From: Neoceratodus forsteri | Lineage: Eukaryota; Chordata; Ceratodontiformes; Ceratodontidae | Direction of reading: 5' to 3' | DNA: 64,000 nt | NCBI GenBank assembly: GCA_016271365.2 | Contig: CM057458.1 | Span: 196,202,501 to 196,266,500 of the forward strand | Shown: positions 1 through 11,597 of the stretch, one piece after another | Position numbering within the stretch: the stretch's first letter is position 1 | How the letters are laid out: each line of letters starts with the position of its first letter | Translations under genes and position numbers: made by a program | Notes under the pieces: generated by a model | Database searches by the model: none | Told to the model about the DNA's origin: nothing | The model's input: the letters and a program-made list of their open reading frames with translations, nothing else

Positions 1-2
1 CC

Positions 3-1055
3 TCGGATTCGGATACCACTGGCCTTCACTCTCATGATGAGCTGTCGGAGTCAGGCATGGAAGAAGGGCCGTCTTCCTTCCAGGGCATCCTTCGACTCAT
101 TTCAGAGTCCATGGGCATGCCTTTGCAGCCTATTCAGAAGAAAGCAAAATATCCTCTCACGGATATTCTCAAGAGGGGGGATTCTCCTACGGAGGCCTTC
201 CCAGTGGCCGAAGCCATAGTTGGCCCAGCTCTGGATCTTTGGCAGCGTCCAGCCTCCTGCCCGGCTCCCTCTGCCCGCATGGCCCGCAAGTATGCGGTGC
301 CCATGGGGTCCTTGGTGGGCTTCACTGAGCACCCCTCGGCGGAAAGCCTGGTGACTGCCTCAGTGTTTAGGCGAACGGGCAGCTCTACGGATACTGACCG
401 CCCTCCGGACAAGGAGTCCAAACTAATGGACCACTCGGCCAGGAAGGTCTACGCGGCATCATCCTTAGGCCTTTGTCAGGCTAGCTCAGCAGTGATCATG
501 GCATACTTCTCTCACGCACTTTTGGGGTCACTGGATGAAGTTCTTCCTCATCTCTCAGCAGACATGCAGACCACGGTCAAGCAGGTCCGGGACCAGGGCT
601 GGGCTGTTGCTAAACAGCAGCTACAGACGGCTCTGGACATTGGTTATTCCTGTGCCCGCTCACTGGCTGCCACGGTTGCCTCTCGCCGCAGGGCTTGGCT
701 GAGGTTATCCTCCTTTTTGGTGGATACCCAGCACAAGTTAGCTGACGTGCCCTTCCTTGGCACCGACCTCTTTGGTCCAGGAGTGGCAGGTCACCTTCAG
801 CGCATTGAGCAGTCTGATGCCACCTTAGATGCCACCTCTGCTAAAGGTTCTTCGGGCAAGAACCAGCAGAAGCGCAAGAAGAAGTCCTTTCGGCATTCTT
901 CCCCTGCGGTCAGACAGCCCTCCTTCCAGGGAGGTCAGCAACAGCAGCAGGCTCAAGCTTGGCGTACTAGGCCCAAGCAAGGTCCTCAACAGCCCAGCAA
1001 AGGAGGCCAAGGTGCTGGTCCAGGTACCTTCTCCTTCTCCAAGCCTGCACAGTGA
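3..1055 (+). pseudogene. DIRS copy A gag-like ORF (5' partial)
   Basis: The frame is open from base 3 to the stop at 1055, with the first internal Met at 57. The product would be the structural RNA-binding protein of the element. The middle is alpha-helical with a conserved pattern (AWLRLSSFLVDTQHKLADVP), matched in copy B by a similar stretch. The C-terminus is a basic and Gln-rich tail (KKKS, then a QQQQQ run) that probably binds nucleic acid. The end overlaps the RT frame by about 230 bases in the +1 frame. This suggests frameshifting or internal initiation for the downstream protein, as in other DIRS elements. The N-terminal Cys/His region expected from copy B lies outside the window. No stop interrupts the visible part, but the element as a whole is broken. 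Confidence 0.75.
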
Positions 1056-2976
1056 CGGGTCGGGGGTGGCCTCCCCCGCACCCGTCACGCCAGTTCTGGG
1101 TCCTCCCATGGGGGGCCGGCTCTGCCATTTCCTTTCTGCCTGGTCTGGTATCGCTTTGGACAGGTGGGTTCCGGAAGTGGTCGGGCAGGGTCTGCCCCTA
1201 GAGTTCGAGCAGTACCCTCCAAGCCGAGCCCGTGCCCCACGGGAGGAAAGGATCTCAGTTGGCACTCAGTCAGCCCTTCGGGATGACATTGCACAGCTCC
1301 TCCTCAAGGAGGCAGTTGCTCCAGTGCCGGATCCTCCTTCAGACCCAGGCTTTGTCTCCAGGTATTTCCTGGTGCCCAAGCGGACATGGGGTTGGCGCTC
1401 CATCCTAGATCTCCACGACCTGAATCGGTATCTCAGGTCTCGCACCTTCCAGATGGTAACTCTGAACCAGATCATACCATCTCTGGAGCGAAACATGTGG
1501 TTCTGTACACTGGATCTTCAGGACGTATTCTACCATGTCCCAATCCGTCCATCCCATCAGCGGTTCTTCAGGGTCAAAGGGACCCTGTACGAGTTCAGAG
1601 CCATGCCGTTCGGCCTGTCATTGGCCCCAAGGGTCTTCACCAAATGCATCGCAGTGGTGGCAGCCCATCTGCGGCATCAAGGAGTTCGCATTTACCCCTA
1701 TCTAGATGACTGGCTCCTGGCGGGTTCCTCCCTTCAGGAGGTGGAGAGGTCCAGGGACCTGACCCTCCGAACCTGCTCCCACCTGGGCCTTCTAATCAAC
1801 GAGGCCAAGTCAGAACTCGTGCCTTCTCAGGTGATGGGCTTCATCAGGGCAGAGCTCGACTCTTGTCAAGCCAGAGCTCGGCTCCCGGCGGACAGGGCGG
1901 AGGTTCTTTCCTCCTTTGCCCAATCATTTCTGGTTGGGCACTTGCGCCCTGCCCGGGACTTCCTGCGCCTCCTGGGTTACATGGCGGCGTGCACCTCAGT
2001 GGTCCGCTGGGCCAGACTGCACATGCACCCCCTTCAATTTTAGCTGGCCGCCCAGTGGTCTCAGCGTCAGGGTCTCTTCGACCAGATGGTCACGGTCACC
2101 CAGAGGATGTGGGACGCTCTCCAGTGGTGGATCTTCCCGAGTCATTTGCAGGAAGGAGTCCCGTTTGTCCGCCCCGAGCTGACGGTTGTCCCTACGACCG
2201 ACGCCTCTCTCATGGACTGGGGAGCCCACATGGGGGACAACAGAGCCCACGGGTTCTGGACCCCCGAGGAGTCCCGACGCCACATCAACCTGTTGGAGCT
2301 TAAAGCAGTCAGACTGGCCCTGTCAGCTTTTGCTCCTCAGCTCCGGGGTCAAGTGGTTCAAGACCAGACGGACAATACCACGACCATGTACTACCTCAAC
2401 AAACAGGGCAGCACGCACGCCCGTCTGCTGTGCAAGGAGGCGCTCCAGATCTGGACCTTTGTCAGCCGGCTGAAGGCGGATCTCCTAGCTATCCATGTGG
2501 CAGGAGTCTCGAACCAACTGGCGGATGCTCTCAGCCGCATAGGCCAGACATCCCACGAGTGGTCTCTCCATCCAGAGGTAGCTACGACCTGTTCTTCCGC
2601 TGGGGCAAACCGTTGGTGGACCTGTTTGCCTCCAGGAAAACATCAAGCTGAGGCTGTACCATGCCCACCCCCCCCTCAGCAGGGTTCACTGCAGGATGCC
2701 TTCTCGAGGCCGTGGACCCCAGGCCTCCTCTATGCCTTCCCTCCATTTCTCTTGATCCACAAGGTGTTACTCAAGGTGAGGAGGGACAAGGCGAAGGTGA
2801 TCCTGGTAGCCCCAGATTGGCCACGCCAGTTCTGGTATCCAGATCTCCTCAGCCTCAGCTGCAGGGCCCCGGAGCGGCTTTGTACATGCCCAGACCTGAT
2901 GATATTGAACCAGGGGAAGGTCTTCCACTCGGACCTTCAGTCCCTGCACCTCACAACCTGGATCCTGAGCGGCTAG
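829..2976 (+). pseudogene. DIRS copy A reverse transcriptase-RNase H ORF (nonsense and frameshifts)
   Basis: The RT domain spans about 1110-1960. It has FYHVPI in the finger/palm region, RAMPFGLSLAPRVFTKC, and an intact catalytic box YLDD encoded at 1699-1710. RNase H follows with its acidic residues visible: TTDAS near 2200, ELKA near 2300, TDNTTT near 2375 and ADALSR near 2522. One in-frame TAG at 2041-2043 splits the ORF between RT and RNase H; the reading frame resumes immediately after it. Around 2576-2700 the conserved segment before APDW shifts frame and back, giving two compensating indels. The APDWPRQFWYP block near 2810 is the DIRS region usually assigned to the methyltransferase-like domain. 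A start at ATG 1108 or inside the gag overlap is possible. Confidence 0.88.
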
Positions 2977-3991
2977 AGTTCCAGGCTCTGGGTCTTTCTG
3001 AGGATGTCTACACCGTGGTGGAAGCATCTCGAAAAGAATCTACCAGGAAATGTTATGCCTTCAAATGGAAAAGGTTTTCCATTTGGTGTCAGAGAAAGAG
3101 CCTGGACCCCTTATCCTGCTCTGTGGCTAACATTCCAGACTACCTTTGGTCCCTCTCCAAAGGGCGTCTTCGGTCATCAACCCTCTGCTTACCGGGCACG
3201 GGCCGGTTAGCCGATGTTGGCACAGGAGATGGTGATCAGGCATTTTTTCAAAGGCCTGGATCACATATCCCCTCCAGTGCGTGAACCTCCACCTCCGTGG
3301 GATCTCTTGCTGGTTTTGGCAAAGCTCATGGGCAAGCCATTCGAACCCATGCACAAGTGTGAGCTCTCACATTTGTCATGGAAGACTGCCTTCTTGGTGG
3401 CTATCGCATCAGCCAGAAGGACAGGGGCGCTCCAGGCACTTTTGGTGGACTCCCCTTATCTAGTCTTTCACAGGGACAAAGTTGTCCTGCGCCCGCACCT
3501 GAAATTCCTTCCGAAGATGGTGTCAGAGTTTCACCTCAATCAGGTGTTGACTCTGCCGGTATGTTACCCTGACTACACCTCAGATGCCGAGTACAGGCTC
3601 CATACTCTGGACCTTAGGCATGCTCTCTCCTACTATAAGGAGAGGACGGCGGAAATTCAGGGAGAGATTCGCCAGCTCCTTGTCACCTACGCTGAAGCCG
3701 CTTCTGGCAGACCTGCAGCCAAACGGACTATTGCAAGATGGATTACATCATGCATAAGTCTGTGTTTATGAATTGGCAGGCAAGGAGCCTCCCAAGGGGA
3801 TAAGAGCTCATTCTACCCACCATACTGCTGCTTCGGTGGCTGCTTCCAGGGACATCCCTATCCAGGAAATCTGTCGGGCTGCTACCTGGAAGTCAGCGAA
3901 CACCTTCATTACCCATTACCACATCGATCTTGAGTCACATCGTGATGCTGGTTTTGGGGCCTCGGTTCTCCAGTCTCTGTTTCCTAAGTAG
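2955..3991 (+). pseudogene. DIRS copy A tyrosine recombinase (three frames)
   Basis: This enzyme would integrate the circular DIRS DNA. The N-terminal core-binding part (RKESTRKCYAFKWKRFSIW) reads in one frame up to about 3170. The catalytic part continues in a second frame from about 3214, with the first catalytic arginine in ASARRTGALQAL near 3405-3440. The C-terminal part lies in a third frame, 3773-3991, with a stop at about 3769. The box II sequence is AHSTHHTAAS, where copy B has AHSTRGTAAF. The second catalytic Arg of the H-x-x-R motif is therefore replaced by His. The Trp of ATWKS and the Tyr of THYHID are present. Frameshifts plus the lost Arg make this copy inactive. Confidence 0.88.
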
Positions 3992-4033
3992 TGGGGTGTG
4001 CGCCTTGCCTCCCTTCTCCCAGAGAACTGCTAG

Positions 4034-4140
4034 GAGTCTGCCAGACAGTGTGGATGAACAAAATATCCACACTCCTAGAAAAACTGGTTACTCACCTGTA
4101 ACAGTAGTTCTAGGACTGGTATGTGTGTTGTTCATCCACA
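4034..4140. repeat. DIRS copy A internal complementary region
   Basis: Bases 4079-4140 are the reverse complement of the right terminus at 4300-4367, with a few mismatches and indels; a run such as TTACTCACCTGTAACAGTAG matches exactly. The adjoining 4034-4078 should complement the missing left terminus. In DIRS elements this region bridges the two ends during circle formation. The segment GTGTGGAT...ATCCACAC within it can also form a short hairpin. Confidence 0.75.
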
Positions 4141-4141
4141 C

Positions 4142-4368
4142 GCACCCGCCTGACCTCCCCGGCTTAAGGCGCACAACCTGGCTTCCAGCGGGCTAGGTCT
4201 GGTGTCATGGGGCGGAGCCGAGGTATTTACCACCCGGGTGGGTGGGAGGAGCCAGCTTGAAGACTTCCGGCAAGATTTAAAGGGGAAAGGGACAATGCCA
4301 GACAGTGTGGATGAACAACATATACCACTCCTAGAACTACTGTTACAGGTGAGTAACCTGTTTTTTTC
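4142..4368 (+). repeat. DIRS copy A right terminal repeat
   Basis: This lies between the internal complementary region and the right edge, which is marked by GTGAGTAACCTG and a T run. The motif CAGACAGTGTGGATGAACAA occurs both here (about 4299) and in the internal region (about 4042). Its inverted partner should be at the left end, outside the window. Confidence 0.6.
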
Positions 4369-4751
4369 CCCTATCCTTCTCCTCTTTCTTAATCTCTACA
4401 ATACTCTTCCCCCACCCCAAACTAACTGCCCAAGCATCCCACAGACCCACACACAAGGCAAGTCCCATACACCCTCGTGGTCACTGTGCTGTGTTTTGGT
4501 ACAGTTAGTATATCCTCTGTCTACTTGTGCAGCACTCTTCTCACCCAGACAACTGCCCAAGTGCCTCACACAACACACACCATGCCCCCCTTCTGTCCAA
4601 CACCTGTTGTGCTGTACTGTATGTACACTACAGTTATTCTGTTCAGTTTTCCCTTTTTGTTTTTCTCAGTATGTTTTCCTTTTTTTTGTCTTACTTTGGG
4701 TTAAGTTACAAACAACCACTTTTTTGTTTTGACCTTTATGTTTATTCATTT
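4369..4751. other. No gene seen; pyrimidine-rich spacer
   Basis: C/T-rich sequence on the plus strand between the DIRS right end and the first SINE. The open frames here look like shadows of low complexity (repeated F, L, S, C). No domain or RNA was recognised. Confidence 0.6.
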
Positions 4752-4765
4752 ATAAAACAAACATA

Positions 4766-5326
4766 TAGGCCAGCCCGGTGGCGCTGAGGGTTAAGGTGCC
4801 GGACGCCACATGTCACGCCGTGGCGGTGACCCATTTTAGGGAACGAGCATGGGCTGCCGTGGGTTGGCAGGGGAGGAGATGGATCAAGCGTCCAACGGAC
4901 TGCTTTCTATCTCCGGGGAGGCTGGAGATCAGTGGCTGGCACATGCCTGATCCCTAGTGGAGGCTGGGACTTGGTAACATGGAGCCACTGCAACGTGGGG
5001 CAGGAGTGCGGCAGACGCTTGATGTGGGTGTGCACGAGAGCATGCATGACCCCATCGCAGGCATCATTGCATGCCGCGCTCCTGCAAGGGGGCACAGAAA
5101 ACTGGAAAAAACTCCTGGCGGATGACAGGGGGGCTCACAGGCCCCACACCCGGCCAGCCACAGCACAACACTGGATCCTGATTTGGTAGGGGAGGGCCCC
5201 CTCTGCCGACCTCACCTGGGGGTTTAAGCGACGGATGGTGGACGCCGGGGTGACGAGGCTAGGGCTCCCTCAGAATGAGAGAGCTGATGGAGCAGGAGTA
5301 TAAACAATCAAAAAAGAAATAAATAA
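4766..5326 (+). mobile_element. Long tRNA-derived SINE, copy S1
   Basis: The 561-base body is flanked by perfect 14-base direct repeats ATAAAACAAACATA (4752-4765 and 5327-5340). The head (GGTGGCGCTGAGGGTTAAGG) resembles a Pol III A box, here of tRNA-Leu-like character. The B box is decayed in this copy. The tail is A-rich. It belongs to the same family as copies at 6162, 11598, 16994, 17632, 20959 and 48480. Confidence 0.85.
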
Positions 5327-5639
5327 ATAAAACAAACATACCGCCATTACTTTTTTCTCACCCACGTTTCCTGGTCCAGGCTGGATTATATTTCTATCCC
5401 GAGAGAGCTATACCCATGACTGACTGACTGCGAAACACAGTCCCATTTTTGTATCAGATCATGCCATGGTACAAATAGAGGTACTTTTCACACAGAGGGA
5501 GGTAGGGAGGGGGGATGGCAGTTCCCTACTTATTTGTTAGCGAAGAAAGAGTCCCAGGAATATATGAAAACACAATGAAAATCATGTGTGGAGCACAAGG
5601 AACAGTGGACACAGTAGGTAGTTACTGGGAAGCAGGGAA

Positions 5640-5760
5640 ACGCCTATATGAGGGGGATGAAAATGCCATCAACAGTTTAAAATCTGGTACAATTTCAGTT
5701 GGCATCTGTATCCCCCTCCCACCAGGACAAAGCTGAAAATAGGTAAGAAATTGTCTAGTC
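5640..5760 (+). repeat. SINE/LINE 3' tail fragment inside L1
   Basis: The stretch around 5698-5755 (CAGTTGGCAT..., CTGAAAATAGG, TTGTCTAGTCC) closely matches the V-SINE tail at 63925-64000. It is absent from the corresponding part of L1 copy B, so it looks like a separate short insertion. Confidence 0.5.
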
Positions 5761-6161
5761 CTTCTTCCTGGTCAACAAAAAACTAAAAAAAAATAAAATA
5801 ATTGGGTATACAGCCAGAGTAAAGAAGGAAAAGAGACAGAAACAGCTGGACCTAGAGAAGAAAATTGGGTATTTAGAATGCAGAGCGATTAATCCTAGGG
5901 ATGAAGGAGTGCTGCAGGAATTGCAGGTGGCTAGGGAGGCACTGAATATTTGTCTGACAGAGGAAGCTAAAGGAAGAATGTTCTTTGACCAACAAAAAAT
6001 ATATGAACGGGGAAATAAACTGGGACCCTTACTGGTGCACCTGATTGGGGGGGAACGACGAAAAGGATAGTAAATATTAGAAGAAGGGAAGGACACCTTG
6101 TGGATGAGGATGCACAAATTTGAAAATGTTTTTGAGAATATTATGAAAGGTTGTACCAAGC

Positions 6162-6746
6162 TGGCTCTGTGGCGCTGAGCGAAGAGGTTTGCTTGGCATG
6201 CTGGCGACCCAGATTCATGCCCCGTGCCTAGGTACCAGGAGTGGAGACTGGCAGGGAGGGGTTTCACAAGTGTCCATTGGACGCTTCCCTCCCAGGGGGG
6301 TGGAATGGGCCTGGGCACCTGCTGGCGGATTGGGCAACATGTTTGGGGGACGTGGACTTCGACATGTGCCCCCCCCCACGTCCCAACCTGAGGTTGCGTC
6401 CAGCTCACACCAGGCTGAGAACTGTAGTGGGCAGGACCAGAAAGCAGAAACGTGTGGTCCCTGCCTGGCCGGATGTTGAGCACTGGCCCTTGCCGTCACA
6501 AAGCCCCGGACAGCCCGGTCCAGCCCTTGGGATGCGTGGATTGCCGATAAGGAACTCTTCTCCATCCCCCCCGGAAGAGAGGGACCCTCATGACACAGGG
6601 ATATGTTGAGCTAGCCAGGGTAAGCTGCAATAAGGACTGGTAGAATGGCGGTGGGGGTCGGAGGGGTGGCTGGGACCTAGGCACTCTGAAGGAGTGGCCA
6701 GATGGGGAAGCCGCGTGGGGAAGGAGCAAAAAAAAACAAAAAGAAA
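6162..6746 (+). mobile_element. Long tRNA-derived SINE, copy S2
   Basis: The body of about 585 bases is flanked by 13-base repeats GGTTGTACCAAGC (6149-6161) and AGCTGTACCAAGC (6747-6759). The head carries GTGGCGCTGAGC and the 3' end is A-rich. It is inserted in the RT linker of L1 copy A and so is younger than that L1. Confidence 0.85.
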
Positions 6747-6999
6747 AGCTGTACCAAGCAGAATGCAAGGGCTCAGAGCTGTTCATGAAAACATTTTTGG
6801 AGGGGTTGACTATCCCAGCTCTACATGAAGAAAAGAGAGCCATACTAGGGGGTGAGATCATGGTAGAGGAAGTAACTAAGGCAATAGAGACCCTGCAGAA
6901 AGGAAAAATAGTGGGGCTTGATGGGTTTGGGGCAGAGTACTATAAGGAATTGAAGGGGGAGCTGGCTACACCACTATGGGACTTTTTGGAAGAGGCAGG

Positions 7000-7001
<2 letters not shown>

Positions 7002-7037
<36 letters not shown>
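7002..7037. repeat. (GA)n microsatellite
   Basis: Eighteen GA units inside the RT-coding part of L1 copy A. They disrupt the ORF and create spurious Glu-Arg frames. Confidence 0.95.
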
Positions 7038-7039
<2 letters not shown>

Positions 7040-8884
7040 ACTACCTGGAACATGCTGCGAGGCCAACATTTTTGTCTTTCCCAAGCCGGACAAGGACCCT
7101 ACAGTGTGTTCCTCATATAAACCAGTATCCCTTCTAAATTATGATTGTAAGATTATGACAAAGGTCCTAGCCCTGAGGTTGGAAAGGGTACTACCTCTGA
7201 TTGTTCACCTTGACCAGGCGGGATTCATCTAAGACAGATTGTCATATCCCGATATGAGAAGATTGAGTATGATATGGTGGGGCAGTTGGTATCCTGGACA
7301 AGCTTGTGTACTGTCTATTAATGCTGAGAACGCATTTGACAGGATAGAATGGCTGTACATGATGGGAGTTCTGGAGAGATTCGGACTCGGGGAGAAATTC
7401 ATAAAATTGGTGGGGCCTTTTTACAGAGCGCCGAAGGCACGGGTGCTAGTTAATGGTTTACCGTCTGAGGAGTTCTGGCTTGGGAGGGGCACCAGGCAGG
7501 GGTGTCCCCTTTCTCTTCTCCTATTTGCTCTTGCAATACAGCCGCTGGCTATAAAAATTAGATCTGACCCACGGATCATGGGTGTTATGGGTGGGGGGTG
7601 GTGTACATCACACCATTACACTATATGCAGATGATATTTTACTTTTTATAACTAACTCTGAGAGTTCTATGCCTGCTCTCCTGGGGAACATAGTCCATTT
7701 AGTGAAATTATTATCAGGGTATAAACTGAATATTCATAAGTCAAAAATCATGTACCTAAATGGAGGGTGGGGAGGGTGAAAGGGAGCTACATGGGGCTTA
7801 ATATTAGTGGTCAAAGCATTCACATATGTAGGTATTAGGGTGAGGTGGGATTTGGGTAGCTTATATGCCCTAAATTACACCCCCATGTTTAAGAGAATTT
7901 TGAATGACCTTTGCGGGCGGGGCGGGCCTTTTCAGTTTCGTGGCTGGGCAGAATTAAACTTTTGAAAATGAACATCCTTCCCAGGATTCTATATGTGATG
8001 CAGATGGTGCACACCTGCCCAACTAATAAACACATATAAAAACATAGAGAAGGGTTTTACAGATTTTATCTGGCAGGGTAAGAAATCCAGACTTATTAGC
8101 CTGAAAAAAACTAAGGCCTCAGGAGAAAATGTAGATATGAAATTCCCAGGTATTAAAGGATATTGTCTAGTCGCATAGCATAGATACAAACATAACTGGG
8201 TAAATAGAAGTGGAGTGGCCATCTGACTTGACTTAGAGGAGGAAGGGTGTCCGGGACAAGTTTCAGCATATCTAGGAGAGGGATGGGCACAAGCCTACAG
8301 ACGGTTAAGAAATCCAAATCCATTGGCAGCCACGGTACTAGAGGCATGAGGGCATATCAAGAAAAAGAGGGGAGCTAAACAAGTACACACCATGCTGGTA
8401 CCGGTGGTGGGCAACCCGAACTTCTTGCCAGGGCTTAAGGATGCTGGGTTCCAAATGTGGCAAGATAAGGGGGTTATTTGTGTGGGATATCTTCTCACCT
8501 GGGAGGGGATGTATACATTCGAGGAAATTCAGCTGGGAATGGAAATACCCACTTCACATCTGTTTAAGTTTTTTCAGGTTAGGCACTACTGCCAGAGATT
8601 AAATATGGCGTTGTCAGCTGACACTCCTTTGACAAGGGTAGAAAGAGAAATTGTGGGGGCTAAAAACAACAAGAAGGGGCTGATGGGAGGGTGATAAAAT
8701 TGGATAGGAACTTCTTCCAAGAGGATACCCAGAGGGTAAAGCTATGGTGGTAATGTGACCTTGGTATCCTAATATCAGAAGACAATTGGAAGTTATTATT
8801 AGCCTCTCATATGGGACTCATCCTTTGTAACAAGTTCAAAGAAATGCAATATAAATTTTTACATATGTTTATTGCTCACCCAGT

Positions 8885-10395
8885 GTGGTCCACAAGTTTT
8901 CCCACTCTCTCGCCTGAGTCTCAAACTACTTATCCAGTAGACTCCAGTGTGTCAAATGGGATGGAGCTCTGTCACCTCTAGCAGCTATTTCAAACGGAGT
9001 TTCTCAAGGGTCAGTATTAGGCCTGCTCCTATTCTCTACTTTTATAAACGTCCTGCCATGGAACTGTGGAGGTGCATCTGTCTAGCTCTATGCTAATGGC
9101 GCTGTACTATATAGGTCCTCTAAGAACATCAACAGCATTGCCACTAGTCTAGAAAATGACTGACTTCCATACTTCAGAGGCCTAGTTTAAGGATAACCTG
9201 CTGGTCTTGAACTCAAAAAAAATCAAAACCCTGTTATTTTGCCATACCTCCTTCAGCGTGTCCTCTAATCCTCCCTTGACAATCAGAACCACCGCTGGTA
9301 CCCCATTCGAAGTGGTCAACTCCTTCAAATACCTTGGCCTCACACTTGATGAGCACCTATCCCTCGAGCTACATATAGAAAACATCATCAAAGCTACCAA
9401 TCAAAAACTCAATCTCCTATACCTCACAGCTCCCAATCTCTCGACTACCACAAGGAAACTATTGCCCCAGCCACCCTCCTCCCGGGCCTCCTCTACGTGG
9501 CCTCAGTCAGTCACTCAGTTAAGGAGACTCTCCTGTCAAGCTAAAAGCAACCTACCACAGAATCGCTCATTTTGCAGCTAAGGCCCCGGCAAGGGCCCAT
9601 CATTGTACAGTGCTAAACAAACTGGATTGTCCTTCGTTCGACACTAAGTTAGACCTCCCTGTGCTCTGCAGTACCTTCATGCTCACCCACCTTCCTTCTC
9701 CACCCAGTTTATCTAACATGATCACCTGAAACCCTTCTCCCGAACTCTCAGGACATCTGACCTCCCTATGCGTAACATACCCGAAACTCTGTTAGCCATA
9801 GGCTAAAGGCCCTTCGCCTTTGGTGCACCCCAAAAATGGAACAACCTCCCTTATGCCTCCTCGCATGTAAGACCCTCCCTACACTTTAGAGAAACCTTCT
9901 TTCTGCCTCCAGAATGCGATGGAAATTGTGTCCCGTAAGCTTCCTAGCCCCTCCCTCTTTGCTCCCCAGCCCTCTTACCCTCTTTCCTACTCTGTTACCA
10001 ATCCTGTCCTCTCTGCCTCTCGACTTCATCTCTCACTTCCCTCTCGCTTCCCCCTTTATTTCTACTCCCTCCCACACACCCCTTATCCTTCCAGTGGTAT
10101 ATCTCAGGCATGACGAACCTACATGCAGAGTAGAAGATGTTGTTATAGGCTAATCCTACATGATGATAATAAAATATTAATATAATGCATACCTGTTTAA
10201 TTTTATTCTACTGATTCTGCTCCATTCCACTGTACCTAAACCGGTGCATCTCCCAATGTTGAATGCTTACTATGCAATGTATTGTGTATACATGTAACTA
10301 GAACATTTTGTTCCCCAGGTCGTTACTGAAAAAGGGACTTGGTTGTCTAACCTGGCCTACTCGGTCATCAGAATTCAAATTAATAAATAAATTAT
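8885..10395 (+). mobile_element. L2/Rex-type LINE 3' half inserted in L1 copy A
   Basis: RT palm region with NGVSQGSVLG (about 9000), then the catalytic box read as LYANG (about 9088-9102), where YADD is expected. Further C-terminal blocks follow (VVNSFKYLGLTLDEHLSLEL near 9320; FGAPQKWNNLP near 9822). The 3' tail CCAGGTCGTTACTGAAAAAG...AATAAATAAATTA (10317-10395) resembles L2-type LINE ends. L1 sequence resumes at about 10396. It is 5'-truncated, with several frameshifts. Assignment to the L2/Rex group rather than another CR1-related clade is by motif only. Confidence 0.7.
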
Positions 10396-11245
10396 CCAGG
10401 GGTGTGTCCATGTTGTGGCAAATGTGGGGTGGCCTGAGGCACTTATTTCCATTACTCCTGGGAATACTCTCATCTAACATCATACTGGAGGGAGGTTGCA
10501 CATGAACAGACTGGGATAGAAGGGCAAATGATTGAGAGAACCCCACAGTTGCTGTTATTGGGAGTAGAGGACCTAGTGGGGGGGTGAGTGGAGTCTGTAC
10601 CCCAGATGGAGGAGAATTCTTCTAGTGGTTGCCAGACAGGGGATACAGAATCTATGGATCACCAACTTGGTCCTGACGGTGGAGCAATGGAGGGGACTGG
10701 CCATTAAAGTACTCAAAATAGATTAACATACGTACTAAAGGGCAGGGAAGAGAAATTCATGAATGTTGTGGGCAAATTTCTGACTGCTCTCACTCTGGGA
10801 GAGGCGCTGATGTTGAGGGAGGGAGGAACAGTATAGGCCTTGTGCAAACCTGGGGAGGGTCTTGGGAAAGTATACCCCAGAAAATAGACTGGGGGCATTG
10901 ACCGAATGTTAATGGGATATGACTTGGAGAGCCTGCAAATTATAAAAACTGTGATGACAAAGCTATAATCTGAGCAAAGAATGATTTCCTTTTTATGCTT
11001 CCAGATCATTTAATCTTAGTATATTTAGTTGAGACTGTTTGTTGTCCTGTTAGGACTATTGTGTTATCTTTTGCATTTCAGCTTTGTTAAGGCCGAACAG
11101 GTATGCCAATCATAAACTAGTAAGAGCCTCATTGAATGCACCAATGTGACTGCTAAATAAGAAGAATGAATATGAAGTGTGCATTTAATTTTTTTTATAT
11201 GTAAATGGAATATATGAAATTCTAATAAAAATATTATACAAAAAA
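10396..11245 (+). pseudogene. L1 copy A ORF2 C-terminus and 3' UTR
   Basis: The frame near 10400-10500 gives the Cys/His-rich end of L1 ORF2 (a CCGKCG...TYFH...W pattern). About 700 bases of non-coding 3' UTR follow. The A-rich end is near 11245 after AATAAAAATATTATAC. No intact ORF. Confidence 0.65.
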
Positions 11246-11597
11246 TAGTCATTACACCTTCATTTAACATTACAGGAATTGACAACAATGAAGGTGCCAC
11301 TGCTCTTAATACTCTCCGTCGATCTGTTAAATGTAAGAAGATATGTCTTTGGAGGGAATAACCATTTCAATTAAATAAAGATTTCATACTTCTATTGCTG
11401 TAAATAGAGTCCATGAGCCGCATGGTGTGGTAAAGATCAATAGTCTGCAGTATATACTGTCCAATATTCGCCCCATAAACAGGGATAGGTTCACCATGCT
11501 TAATCAAAGTAAATATTCTTAATAGTGTTAAAAAGAAAGAACATGTTACGCTCAGTACCAGCTAATATATTCCTGTGTTTAACAGCCACAACATCTA
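11246..11597. other. No gene seen
   Basis: AT-rich unique-looking sequence between the L1 end and a reverse SINE. No motif recognised. Confidence 0.6.

Larger units (their letters stand above)
1..4368 (+). mobile_element. DIRS-type retrotransposon, copy A (left end outside window)
   Basis: Gag-like, reverse transcriptase-RNase H and tyrosine recombinase modules follow one another in the order typical of DIRS elements. They end in an internal complementary region and a right inverted terminal repeat. There is no integrase and no long terminal repeat. The window starts inside gag, so the left repeat is missing. Several frameshifts and one nonsense codon show that this copy is dead. It belongs to the same broad family as copy B at 31974-38795, but the two are well diverged. 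Confidence 0.93.
5370..8890 (+). pseudogene. L1 copy A ORF2 remains (endonuclease end, RT, thumb)
   Basis: ORF2 of an L1 makes the endonuclease and reverse transcriptase for target-primed reverse transcription. Visible here are the endonuclease end with SDHAMVQ (about 5455), linker homology to copy B (FPTYL... near 5520) and the RT entry motif GLDGFGAEYYKEL (near 6920). These are followed by ALRLERVLPLIVHLDQAGF (about 7165-7230), INAENAFDRIEW (about 7320), GTRQGCPLS (about 7490) and an intact LYADD box encoded at 7621-7635. The reading frame changes several times and there are stops, for example after QAGFI near 7231. Homology continues to about 8890 (LWWKCDLG-like frame near 8735), where an L2-type LINE interrupts it. 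The domain order is complete from the endonuclease end, but the gene is dead. Confidence 0.85.
5341..11245 (+). mobile_element. L1-type LINE, copy A (5'-truncated)
   Basis: Contains ORF2 remains from the end of the endonuclease (WSRLDYIF-like sequence near 5370, SDHAMVQ near 5455) through RT to the C-terminal Cys/His region and a 3' end of AATAAAAATATTATAC plus an A run at about 11225-11245. The family matches copy B at 50290-55960. It is interrupted by a small SINE-tail fragment (5640-5760), SINE S2 (6162-6746) and an L2-type LINE (about 8885-10395). A tentative target-site duplication is GYCATTAC (near 5345 and 11250). Confidence 0.8.

Noticed and set aside
825..1265. Minus-strand frame of 146 codons opposite DIRS gag/RT
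   Set aside because: Shadow of the plus-strand coding region; no domain, composition explained by the opposite frame.
6215..6609. Overlapping frames of more than 110 codons on both strands
   Set aside because: They lie in SINE copy S2, are GC-rich and non-conserved between SINE copies.
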